Positions 25,853 through 34,387 of a stretch of DNA of 64,000 nt are shown in pieces. The DNA lies in contig JADZAP010000036.1 of assembly GCA_020852705.1 (NCBI GenBank), positions 95,045 to 159,044 on the forward strand. Reading direction: 5' to 3'. The translations under genes and the position numbers were made by a program. Numbering within the stretch: position 1 is the stretch's first letter; each line of letters opens with the position of its first letter. The DNA comes from Ignavibacteria bacterium. GTDB taxonomy: Bacteria; Bacteroidota; Ignavibacteria; Tepidaquicellales; OLB5. Below the pieces are notes generated by a model. That model was not told where the DNA came from. It saw only the letters and a program-made list of their open reading frames with translations, and ran no database searches.

Positions 25853-26866
25853 TTATTTATCTGCCTCATCAATATCAAATGCGGGCAGTGATTTTATTTT
25901 TTTTGCATCCCATTTAATATAAAGCGAAAATGGCTCCTTACGTACAGGGCAATCCACCACTTTACATATATGACAGCAGCGGGGATTGCAGGGGTCTAAG
26001 TGTATTAATGATTCTGTTTGCTTTGTACCAAGTGAATTAACTATATTCTTTTCTACAAGTGCAACTGTTTCATGGCTTTCTGCCACGTTTTTATAATAGG
26101 GTACTATCAAATGGAAATCAATCATGTATTTATCACCTGATTTCCAGTACCTAAGTCTGTGCACATCAATCCAGTCTGCGTGATCTTTCCTTTCTGATTC
26201 AAGTCCGGCTCCAATATTTGCAATTATTTTATCATTATTTTCATTCATTAACCCCCCAATTGACTCTCGCACAAGGTGTTTGCCTGTCCATAATATATTA
26301 AGTGCTAAAATAATTGCAATAAGAGGATCAAATATCTTTATTTCAGTTACAAATACTAGAATTAAAGCAGCAACAGCACCAAAACTTGTTATGGAGTCGG
26401 TTATCACATGCTTTCCATCTGCTATAAGAATAAAACTTTTTGTATTTTTGCCGGTTCTTATTAAATACAAACCTAATAGCAGATTTACAATACTTGTTCC
26501 TGTAATTATCCATGCTCCTGTATCAAGTGAAGAAATTTCTCTTGGGAAAATAATATCATTTATTGCATAAGCAATTATAGCGATTGCTGCAATAATAATC
26601 ATAGCCCCTTCAAAACCCGCTGAAAAAAATTCAACTTTACCATGCCCGTAAGGATGTTCATTATCAGCAGGTTTGTTCATCAGCAGCAAACTATATAGAG
26701 CAAATGATGCAGCAACTATATTAACAATAGATTCCAAAGCATCAGAAAGTACTGCCGCTGAACCTGTAAGGTAGTATGCTCCAATTTTACCAAAAAAAAG
26801 CAGGAAGCTTATAACAAGCGAAATTACAGCTGCCTTTTTCTTTATTTTGTACTCTTGCACTTCCAT
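25853..26866 (-). CDS. Cation diffusion facilitator metal transporter
   Basis: 337 aa with about six membrane segments and a cytosolic C-terminal domain. CDF motifs: GSAAVLSDALES in TM2 and GKHVITDS (His-x3-Asp) in TM5, plus HPYGHGKVEFFSAG. The C-terminus carries a dense cysteine cluster, C-x3-CC-x2-C-x4-C, unusual for the family and likely to bind metal. TATATTTG sits about 7 nt before the ATG, so the mRNA may be almost leaderless. It is divergent from the efflux-operon tetR. Confidence 0.9.
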   Translation of the reverse strand: MEVQEYKIKKKAAVISLVISFLLFFGKIGAYYLTGSAAVLSDALESIVNIVAASFALYSLLLMNKPADNEHPYGHGKVEFFSAGFEGAMIIIAAIAIIAYAINDIIFPREISSLDTGAWIITGTSIVNLLLGLYLIRTGKNTKSFILIADGKHVITDSITSFGAVAALILVFVTEIKIFDPLIAIILALNILWTGKHLVRESIGGLMNENNDKIIANIGAGLESERKDHADWIDVHRLRYWKSGDKYMIDFHLIVPYYKNVAESHETVALVEKNIVNSLGTKQTESLIHLDPCNPRCCHICKVVDCPVRKEPFSLYIKWDAKKIKSLPAFDIDEADK

Positions 26867-26921
26867 TTATATACAAATATATGCTAATTATTTAAGAATT
26901 TTCAGAATATTAATTTAACAC

Positions 26922-26979
26922 TTGACAAAATAGTTTCTGTTAATTATTTTGGAAACTTAAGAAACGAGAAAAGTTTCCA
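26922..26979 (+). promoter_or_regulatory. Promoter and operator of the TetR-RND efflux operon
   Basis: TTGACA (26922-26927) is followed 17 nt later by TATTTT (26945-26950); in Bacteroidota terms this is TTG-N20-TATTTTGG. An inverted repeat, TGGAAACTT (26950-26958) and AAGTTTCCA (26971-26979) with a 12-nt spacer, covers the transcription start and is the likely binding site of the TetR protein encoded at 27001. Confidence 0.6.
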
Positions 26980-27000
26980 TTTCTTTGATGTTTATTTTAT

Positions 27001-27642
27001 ATGGCAGAAGTTACCGAAAAAGATAAGATACTGTATTTTACTCATGCTAAGTTCATTACAGAGGGCTTTTACAAGACCACTATGGATGAAATTGCAAAAG
27101 ACCTGCAGATGAGCAAAAAGACCATATACAAACATTTTGAATCAAAAGAATCATTGCTTCAGGAAGTATGTGCAATGCGCATTAACCTTATTGAAGAATT
27201 TCTTGAAGAAGTTTCAGAAAGTGATGATGATGCAATTACAAAATTTATCAATATTCTTAATAAGCAAAAAAGCATGTCAATAAACTGTTCTCCGTCCTGG
27301 TTCCGTGATTTGGAAATACATGCTCCTCATTTAAGAAAAGAGTTTGACCGCATACGAAAGGAAAAGGTAACTAAATTACTAACAAAACTTTTAGAGCAGG
27401 GCAAGAAAGAAAAAGTTGTTGAGCATGTTCCCTTAGATATTCTTATTGCAGCAATGAACGGAGCATTAGAAGCAGTTACTCATGCTGATTTTGTTCTAAA
27501 CAGCAAATACTCTTTTCACGATGCTATGAGAATGACTGCAGAGATTTTTTTTAACGGATTTTTAACAGAACATGGCAAAGAAAAATTTTCAAATAACAAA
27601 AAGCTTTTTGAAAATGTATTTCAAAGTTATCCGTCTAAATAA
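27001..27642 (+). CDS. TetR-family repressor of the efflux operon
   Basis: 213 aa. The N-terminal helix-turn-helix (FITEGFYKTTMDEIAKDLQMSKKTIYKHFESKESLL) is classic TetR. It leads the tolC-adaptor-RND genes on the same strand, with a palindromic operator over its own promoter, the standard layout of a drug-inducible efflux system. The effector is unknown. Confidence 0.88.
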   Translation: MAEVTEKDKILYFTHAKFITEGFYKTTMDEIAKDLQMSKKTIYKHFESKESLLQEVCAMRINLIEEFLEEVSESDDDAITKFINILNKQKSMSINCSPSWFRDLEIHAPHLRKEFDRIRKEKVTKLLTKLLEQGKKEKVVEHVPLDILIAAMNGALEAVTHADFVLNSKYSFHDAMRMTAEIFFNGFLTEHGKEKFSNNKKLFENVFQSYPSK

Positions 27643-27734
27643 ATAAATGCGTTATTTACCGCAGATCCATTTGACAACGTTTTAAAATTTTTAATATTTT
27701 TTATTTGAACAAATTTTTAAATCATAATTTATTT

Positions 27735-29042
27735 ATGAAAAAATACATTACCTCAATGTTCCTTTTTGCAGTTTTTACTACTGTATCATTTCCACAACAG
27801 GTAAAAAATCTTACTTTATTTGATGCAATAAATCTTGCAAAAAAGAACAATTCTGATTACATATTAGCAAAGTTAGATAAATTAAAAGCTGAAAGACAGG
27901 TTAGTGAAGTTTACAGCGAAAATCTTTTTCCTTCATTAACTTTTAGCTCAAGATACACAAGGTCTTTTCGTAAACAGACTATAAATATCTTCGGGCAAAA
28001 CTACGAAATAGGCTCGGATAATAGTATTACAACCACTATTGACGTCTCCGAGCCTATTCCTTTTTTAGGTACCCCGGTTTTTAATGGTATTAAAATAGCT
28101 GAATATTACCAGAAAATTCAGGAAGAAAATGTAAATAGTGTTGAAACAAAAATTAAAACTGATGTAAAGAAAGCTTTTTATAATGTACTTCTTTTAAAAG
28201 AAGTAATTGTCCTGAATCAGCAGAGTATTGATAATGCAGCAGAGAATTTAAGGGTTGTTGAAGCCAGATATAAAGCAGGTGTTGCCCTGGAATATGATTA
28301 TATCAGAGCAAAGGTTAAGGTTGAAACACTTAAGCCCCAGCTTGTTCAGTCGCAAAATAACCTTGAGATTGCAAAAAAATTTTTAAAAAACAGCATTGGT
28401 TTAAAAGATAATACGGCTATTGATGCGGTGGGTACATTATCTTATGATAGCACTGAGGTCTGGGGTTCAACCGATGACCTGATAAATAAAATTTCTGAAA
28501 ATAATGCAGCTATACGCCAGCTTAAGCTAAACAGAAAAATAAACGAACAGCTTGCAGATGTTGACTATGCAAATTATCTTCCAAAATTTTACTTATTTGG
28601 ACAGTGGCAAAGCCAGGCAAACGAAAATGACGGAAGATCGATAACCGGCTACAGGTTTTATAATTCTATTGTTGCTGGTATTGGTGTAACATGGAATTTG
28701 AATCTTTTTGCAAATTCTTACAAAGAAGATCAATCAATAATTGAAGTAAAAAAAACAGAAGAAACCATTGCGAAAACAAAAGAACTTTTAAAAACCCAGA
28801 CACAAAGCGTTCTATTAAAAATTGAAGATGCTAAAAACAGAATACGTTCTCAGCAAGCACTTGTTAACACAGCTCAAAGAGGATATGACCTTGCTTTAAT
28901 TAGTTATAAAAGCGGGGTTCTTAATCAAATTGATGTTGTTGATGCTGAGTTCGCTTTAAGTCAGGTTAAGCTGGCTTATATTCAGGCTATTTATGATTAC
29001 CTTGTTGCAAGAAGTGATCTTGAACAGCTGCTTGAAAAATAA
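27735..29042 (+). CDS. TolC-family outer-membrane efflux channel
   Basis: 435 aa from ATG 27735, preferred over TTG 27705 because it puts the signal peptide (KKYITSMFLFAVFTTVSFPQQ) at the very start. Two similar TolC repeats are visible: LTLFDAINLAKKNNSDYILAK and the later GYDLALISYKSGVLNQIDVVDAE. Long coiled-coil regions build the periplasmic tunnel. It is the outer-membrane partner of the adaptor and RND pump that follow. Confidence 0.9.
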   Translation: MKKYITSMFLFAVFTTVSFPQQVKNLTLFDAINLAKKNNSDYILAKLDKLKAERQVSEVYSENLFPSLTFSSRYTRSFRKQTINIFGQNYEIGSDNSITTTIDVSEPIPFLGTPVFNGIKIAEYYQKIQEENVNSVETKIKTDVKKAFYNVLLLKEVIVLNQQSIDNAAENLRVVEARYKAGVALEYDYIRAKVKVETLKPQLVQSQNNLEIAKKFLKNSIGLKDNTAIDAVGTLSYDSTEVWGSTDDLINKISENNAAIRQLKLNRKINEQLADVDYANYLPKFYLFGQWQSQANENDGRSITGYRFYNSIVAGIGVTWNLNLFANSYKEDQSIIEVKKTEETIAKTKELLKTQTQSVLLKIEDAKNRIRSQQALVNTAQRGYDLALISYKSGVLNQIDVVDAEFALSQVKLAYIQAIYDYLVARSDLEQLLEK

Positions 29043-29090
29043 TAAAATTTAAACTGCAAATTTGCAGTTATTTTACTGACATTTAAAAAG

Positions 29091-30173
29091 ATGAAAGAGA
29101 AATTTATAAACATATTATATATGAATAAAATAAGTACCGGTATTTCTGGCTTAATGATAATTTTTCTTGCAGCCATTGTTTTAACAGGCTGCTCAAAAGG
29201 AGGCAGTGAAACCAAAGATCAAACTGAGGAGAAAAAACTTCCTCTTGTAAAAGTTAAAGATATTGAACCGCAGGCATTTAATGATAACTTTAAAGTTGTG
29301 GGGACTATCAAACCTTTTACCTCGGCAAAAGTATCTTCAGAAGAGGGCGGTGTAATAACATATTTAACTAAAGATAAAGGCAGTTATGTTAGAAAAGGTG
29401 AAGTTCTTGCCCGTATTAAAAAAAATGTTGAGATTGCTACTTTAGAACAGACTGAAGCTCAGGTTGAGCTTGCCAGAATGAACTATGAAAAACAGAAACA
29501 ACTATATGAAGATAACGCTACCACAGAAATACAGTACTTAACAGCTAAATGGCAGTACGAAGCAGCAGTTAGAGGAGCTGATATTCTGAAGGAAAGACTT
29601 AAATCAGGGTTTGTACGCTCACCTATCAGCGGAGTTGTAGATGATAAATTTATGAATAAGGGCGAAATGTCCGCCCCGGGCTCTCCAATATTCAGTATAA
29701 TTGATATTTCAACTGTAAAAATTTCGGCTGGTGTACCTGAAATGTATTTAACAAAAGTTGAAAAAGGGCAGACTGTAAAAGTTACTATTGATGTGCTGCC
29801 TGGAGTGGAGTTTGAAGGAAAAATAAATTACATTTCTCCTGCATTAATTGGTGCCAGCCGGACTTTTGAAATTGAAATACTATTAAATAATAAAGATAGA
29901 GTTCTTAAACCGGGAATGAATGCTAATGTTCAGATTTCACAGTATAGTAAAGATAATGCAATTGTTATACAGCAGGATCTTATTATTGATTATGGTGATG
30001 TACAATACGTTTTTGTTTTAGAAGGAGATATTGCAAAAAAACGTGACCTTATATTAGGCGGCAGAAACAATAATATGGTACTTATTGAAAGCGGTTTAAA
30101 CCCCGGTGATAAGCTTATTACTGACGGATTTCATGCTTTAAAGGATGGCGATAAAGTTCAGGTTGTCCAGTAA
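29091..30173 (+). CDS. RND efflux periplasmic adaptor (membrane fusion protein), lipoprotein
   Basis: 360 aa; ATG at 29121 would remove ten residues and is also possible. The lipobox IVLTGC gives a lipid-anchored N-terminus. The barrel/lipoyl hairpin is recognisable: VKVVGTIKPFTSAKVSSEEGG-type entry, DKGSYVRKGEVLARI, and FVRSPISGVVDDKFMNKGE. It bridges the TolC channel and the inner-membrane pump. It lies 48 nt after tolC and 27 nt before the pump gene. Confidence 0.92.
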   Translation: MKEKFINILYMNKISTGISGLMIIFLAAIVLTGCSKGGSETKDQTEEKKLPLVKVKDIEPQAFNDNFKVVGTIKPFTSAKVSSEEGGVITYLTKDKGSYVRKGEVLARIKKNVEIATLEQTEAQVELARMNYEKQKQLYEDNATTEIQYLTAKWQYEAAVRGADILKERLKSGFVRSPISGVVDDKFMNKGEMSAPGSPIFSIIDISTVKISAGVPEMYLTKVEKGQTVKVTIDVLPGVEFEGKINYISPALIGASRTFEIEILLNNKDRVLKPGMNANVQISQYSKDNAIVIQQDLIIDYGDVQYVFVLEGDIAKKRDLILGGRNNNMVLIESGLNPGDKLITDGFHALKDGDKVQVVQ

Positions 30174-30200
30174 AATCTAACTAACACTCAAAAAGAGATT

Positions 30201-33200
30201 ATGAAATTTTTTAAATTATTTGTAGATAATAAAGTAGTAGTATATATTTTCAGCTTTATAATAGTTCTGGCTGGAATTTCAGCTTACGTTTCACTTCCCC
30301 GTGAAGCTTCGCCATCTATACAGATTCCTTATGTATTTATTTCTACAGTTTATGTTGGGGTATCACCGGAAGAAATTGAAAAGCTTGTAACTATGGAAAT
30401 AGAAAAACAGGTAAAGGCAATTTCAGATATCAAGCAGATAACTTCAGTTTCAAGGGAAAGCTTTTCATCAATTACAGTTGAGTTTAACCCAGATGTTAAA
30501 ATTGATGATGCTTTGCAAAAAGTACGCGATAAGGTTTCTGTTGCTAAAACCAATATGCCTAAAGATATTGAAGAACCTGTAATCGCTGAGGTGAATCTTT
30601 CTGAGCAGCCAATTTTGTATATAAATATTGCAGGTAATTACGGTCTTGCAAAGCTTAAAGAAGTTGCCGATAACTTAAGTGATCAGATTGAAGGTGTACA
30701 GGGTGTATTAAGCGCCGAGGTTGTTGGCGGACTTGAACGAGAAGTAAAGATTAATGTTAATGCCGATAGACTTAAATATTATAACTTAAGCTTAAATGAT
30801 ATTACTAATACCATAGCTGCCGAAAACCTGAATATTCCCGGCGGAAGTGTTGATATTGGAGATCTAAATTATCTTATCCGCGTACCGGGTGAAATTGAAG
30901 ACCCTAATATTTTTGGCAGTTTAATTGTTAAATCTGATTTAAACGGCAATCCTATTTATATCAGAGATGTTGCTCAGGTGATTTACGGATATAAGGAAAG
31001 AACAACTTATTCCAGAGAAAACAGTGAGGATGCTGTAACTATTATTATAAAAAAACAAAGCGGTGAAAACCTTGTCAGAATTGCAGATGAAATAAAAGAC
31101 CTTGTTAAAGTTGAACAGAAAAGTATTCCTGACGGTATAAAGATCAGCTTTACCGGTGATCAGTCTAAATCAATTAAAAATACCGTTCATGAGCTTGAAA
31201 ACGGAGTTATTACTGGTGTTGTCCTAGTTGTTGGTGTCCTTTTTCTTTTCCTTGGCTTTAGAATTGCATCACTTACTGCTACATCTATTCCGCTTTCTTT
31301 CCTGATTTCATTTGTTATACTGAATGCAATGGGTGTTACTTTAAATATTGTTGTTCTATTTACCCTTATATTAGTGCTTGGAATAATTGTTGATGACGCT
31401 GTGGTTGTGATGGAAAATATTTTCCGCTTGCAGGAAAAAGAAAGTTACTCTCCTTATGATTCTTCTCTTGAAGGACCACGTGAAGTAGCTTTTCCGGTTA
31501 CAATTGCTACATTTACAATTATATCATCATTTTTCCCGCTGCTTTTCTTTCCGGGATTAGTTGGTGAGTTTATGCGTTACTTGCCTATAACGCTTATTGT
31601 TTGCCTTTTCTCTTCTTTGTTTGTTGCTATGGTTATTAGTCCTGTTCAGGCAGCGGTATTTATTAATGTTAAAAAGCAAAAGGAAAAAGATGCAAAGAAA
31701 AAATTCAGACCAATTAGCAGATTCATAGAGCATTTTGATGAAAAATTCTTTACAGCTGTTATTAATTCCTATGAAAAAGTTCTCCGCTTTGCTCTAAAGC
31801 ATAGATTTCTTACAATCGGCTCAACAGTTGCACTCTTAATAATATCTTTTATTATATATGGTATGTTTAATAACGGAGTAGAGTTTTTCCCTAATGTTGA
31901 GCCAAGACAAGCAAATATAAATATTGTTATGCCAAGCGGAACAAATATTGAAAAAACCAATGAATTCACAAAGATAATTGAACAGAAAATTAAACCTTAT
32001 GATGATATAGAATATTATGTCTCAAATGTCGGTTCATCAAGCAATCCAATGGATTTTGGAGGGTCAGTTTCTAATAAAAGTACTATTACGGTTAATTTTT
32101 ATGATAAGCTCGATAGGAAACGAAGCTCATTTTTAGCAATGGATGATATCCGCAATGCTCTTAAAGGCATTGCCGGTGGAGATATTGATATTCAAAAACA
32201 ATCAAACGGACCGCCTACCGGACCGCCTGTTAATATTGAAATATCCGGAGATGATTTTGTAAAACTTGGGAAAATTGCAGATGAAATTAAAGAAAAGATA
32301 AAAGATGTTCCTGGCATTGCTGACTTAAAAGATGATTATATAGAATCAAGACCTGAGATAAAAATTACAATTGACCGTGAAAAAGCTGCATTATACAAAC
32401 TAAACACTGCTTCAATTGCTTCAACTATAAGAACTGCAATAAACGGAACTGAAGCAAGCAAATACAGAGTAGGTGAAGATGAATATGATATTACTGTTAG
32501 ACTTGATAAAACTCAGCGTGATAATGTATCATCAATTGAAAACCTTTACATCACAAATCGTGATGGTGTTAATATTCCTCTCACTTCAGTTGCAAGATCA
32601 GAATTTTCAGGCGGGCTTGAAAAAATAAACCGTAAAGACCAAAAACGTGTAGTTACTGTTTCAGCAAATGCTGTAGGCAGACTTGGAAATGATGTGCTAA
32701 AAGATGTTCAAGCGAGACTTAAGGATTATAAAATGCCTGATAATTATTTAATTACATATACAGGTGAAAATGAAGATCAGCAGGAAGCATCAGCATTCCT
32801 TGGTAAAGCATTTCTTACCTCTCTGTTGCTTATCTTCCTTTTTATGGTAATGGAGTTCAATTCATTAAGTACTCCATTGATAATTATGTTTTCGGTATTG
32901 CTTTCACTTATTGGTGTATTCTTTGGTTTGCTTGTAACAAGTACACCATTTGGTATAATGATGACAGGAATCGGAATAATTTCTCTTGGCGGTATTGTGG
33001 TTAGAAATGCAATTGTGCTTCTTGACTTCCAGAAAGTACTTGAAAAACGGGGACTTTCGCGCGATGAAGCTTTAGTGCAGTCAGGTGTTATAAGACTGCG
33101 TCCTGTATTTTTAACAGCAGCTTGTACAATTCTTGGACTTGTGCCCTTAACTACCGGTGTAGATTTTGACTGGAGAACCTTAAGCTGGGTTATTGGAGGA

Positions 33201-33392
33201 GAAAATACTGCTTTCTGGAGACCTATGGGTGTAGCAATTATTTTCGGTCTTACTGTTGCAACGTTTCTTACACTTGTTGTAATACCTGCAATGTTCAGCT
33301 GGGTTGATGATGTTATGCTTAGATTAAAAGGAAAAAAGAAAATAAATGATCCTAAACCAATAGCCGGAAATGAAACTCCTGTTAAGGCGTAA
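30201..33392 (+). CDS. RND-family inner-membrane efflux pump
   Basis: 1063 aa, full length, with twelve predicted membrane segments in two halves and two large periplasmic loops. TM4 carries the proton-relay pair in LGIIVDDAVVVMENIF. Other family marks are LPREASPSIQIPYVFI, GVSPEEIEKLV, and the second-half GIISLGGIVVRNAIVLLDF. The acidic pair is more like hydrophobe/amphiphile pumps than heavy-metal pumps; the substrate is unknown. It is the last operon gene, followed by a terminator at 33468. Confidence 0.93.
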   Translation: MKFFKLFVDNKVVVYIFSFIIVLAGISAYVSLPREASPSIQIPYVFISTVYVGVSPEEIEKLVTMEIEKQVKAISDIKQITSVSRESFSSITVEFNPDVKIDDALQKVRDKVSVAKTNMPKDIEEPVIAEVNLSEQPILYINIAGNYGLAKLKEVADNLSDQIEGVQGVLSAEVVGGLEREVKINVNADRLKYYNLSLNDITNTIAAENLNIPGGSVDIGDLNYLIRVPGEIEDPNIFGSLIVKSDLNGNPIYIRDVAQVIYGYKERTTYSRENSEDAVTIIIKKQSGENLVRIADEIKDLVKVEQKSIPDGIKISFTGDQSKSIKNTVHELENGVITGVVLVVGVLFLFLGFRIASLTATSIPLSFLISFVILNAMGVTLNIVVLFTLILVLGIIVDDAVVVMENIFRLQEKESYSPYDSSLEGPREVAFPVTIATFTIISSFFPLLFFPGLVGEFMRYLPITLIVCLFSSLFVAMVISPVQAAVFINVKKQKEKDAKKKFRPISRFIEHFDEKFFTAVINSYEKVLRFALKHRFLTIGSTVALLIISFIIYGMFNNGVEFFPNVEPRQANINIVMPSGTNIEKTNEFTKIIEQKIKPYDDIEYYVSNVGSSSNPMDFGGSVSNKSTITVNFYDKLDRKRSSFLAMDDIRNALKGIAGGDIDIQKQSNGPPTGPPVNIEISGDDFVKLGKIADEIKEKIKDVPGIADLKDDYIESRPEIKITIDREKAALYKLNTASIASTIRTAINGTEASKYRVGEDEYDITVRLDKTQRDNVSSIENLYITNRDGVNIPLTSVARSEFSGGLEKINRKDQKRVVTVSANAVGRLGNDVLKDVQARLKDYKMPDNYLITYTGENEDQQEASAFLGKAFLTSLLLIFLFMVMEFNSLSTPLIIMFSVLLSLIGVFFGLLVTSTPFGIMMTGIGIISLGGIVVRNAIVLLDFQKVLEKRGLSRDEALVQSGVIRLRPVFLTAACTILGLVPLTTGVDFDWRTLSWVIGGENTAFWRPMGVAIIFGLTVATFLTLVVIPAMFSWVDDVMLRLKGKKKINDPKPIAGNETPVKA

Positions 33393-33467
33393 AATTAAAT
33401 TCAGATTAATTCTTTTGTTTGATTAATATCTTTTTAAGGTTTTAACAGGTTTTAATTTAATATAAAT

Positions 33468-33497
33468 AGCCCGGTTTATTTGCCGGGCTTAGATTTT
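33468..33497 (+). terminator. Terminator of the RND efflux operon
   Basis: AGCCCGG (33468-33474) pairs with CCGGGCT (33483-33489) around an 8-nt loop, followed by TAGATTTTT. Confidence 0.75.
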
Positions 33498-33553
33498 TAA
33501 CAATTAGTTTTAGTTTATTTTTCAATTGTAAGGTAATATCTGTTTATCAATAT

Positions 33554-33952
33554 TTATTTTATGCTAACTACCTTATAACCTGCTGCCTCTATTGCTCCTT
33601 TAATTGCATCTGTATTGGTTAACGCAGGATCAAACGATGCCTTTACAATATTTGTTGTGTGGTCTGCAATTACATCTTTAACACCATTCACTTTTTTAAC
33701 TTTACCTTTGATGGATTTTTCACACCCTGTACATGTCATACCTGAGCACTGTATCTCAACAGATTTATCTGTTGATGATACCTGTAATGTTGCATTATCA
33801 TTGTTTTGATTGATATTATTTTCGCTGCTTTCAGATTTGCTTTCTTCTGTAGTTGATTTCTTTTCTGAAACAGTTTTGTTATCTGTCTTACCGCAGCCGG
33901 AATATAATAATACTGTAATAATTAATGAAAAAACTATTAATATTGATTTCAT
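33554..33952 (-). CDS. Lipoprotein with heavy-metal-associated (HMA) domain
   Basis: 132 aa. The lipobox LLYSGC is followed by a Ser/Glu/Asn-rich linker (about 20-65) and one HMA ferredoxin-like domain with GMTCTGCEKSI, the CxxC copper/heavy-metal site. It ends AIEAAGYKVV, as usual. Probably an envelope-anchored metal chaperone or trap. A TATTTTTG box upstream (33986-33979) lacks a good TTG partner. It is convergent with the efflux operon; a functional tie to the pump is speculative. Confidence 0.85.
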   Translation of the reverse strand: MKSILIVFSLIITVLLYSGCGKTDNKTVSEKKSTTEESKSESSENNINQNNDNATLQVSSTDKSVEIQCSGMTCTGCEKSIKGKVKKVNGVKDVIADHTTNIVKASFDPALTNTDAIKGAIEAAGYKVVSIK

Positions 33953-34036
33953 CTAAATTAAATGGATTTATATTTCTTCAAAAATAAAATAAATTTATAT
34001 AAATTGTAACTAATAAAACAATATAAAAATTTCATA

Positions 34037-34258
34037 TTGAAAATAACAGTTAAAGTTAAACCTAATTCACATAAAAATGAAGTATTACCCCTTAAATCAG
34101 GTATTTATGAAATATATACCACTGTAGTGCCTGAAAAAGGCAAAGCTAATAAAAAAGTTATTGAACTTTTGGCTAAAGAGTATAAAGTTTCAAAAAGCAA
34201 TGTTATTCTTGTAAAAGGAGAAACCTCAAAATTAAAGATTTTTGAAATTATTCAGTAA
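34037..34258 (+). CDS. DUF167 (YggU) family protein
   Basis: 73 aa from TTG 34037; no ATG is available. The sequence KITVKVKPNSHKNEV ... PEKGKANKKVIELLAKEYKVSKSNVILVKGETSKLKIFEI is the complete small alpha/beta DUF167 domain. The biochemical role of this widespread family is unknown. It is a single-gene unit between the HMA lipoprotein and the T9SS substrate. Confidence 0.88.
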   Translation: MKITVKVKPNSHKNEVLPLKSGIYEIYTTVVPEKGKANKKVIELLAKEYKVSKSNVILVKGETSKLKIFEIIQ

Positions 34259-34327
34259 AATTAAAAATTTTCCAAACTCACTAATTTTAGCTAACTGACG
34301 GACAATAAATTATTCAAAAAATAATGA

Positions 34328-34335
34328 TATATTTG
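34328..34335 (+). promoter_or_regulatory. -7-type box upstream of the T9SS substrate gene
   Basis: TATATTTG matches the Bacteroidota -7 consensus, 52 nt before the ATG at 34388. The position 20 nt upstream reads ATA rather than TTG, so this is only a partial promoter match. Confidence 0.35.
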
Positions 34336-34387
34336 TAAATCTAAATTTCTAACCACAGCTATAATATAAACTTAATTTAATCACTAA

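Noticed and set aside
33468-33497. Possible regulatory RNA after the RND pump
   Set aside because: A simple 7-bp stem and T-rich tail fits an ordinary terminator.
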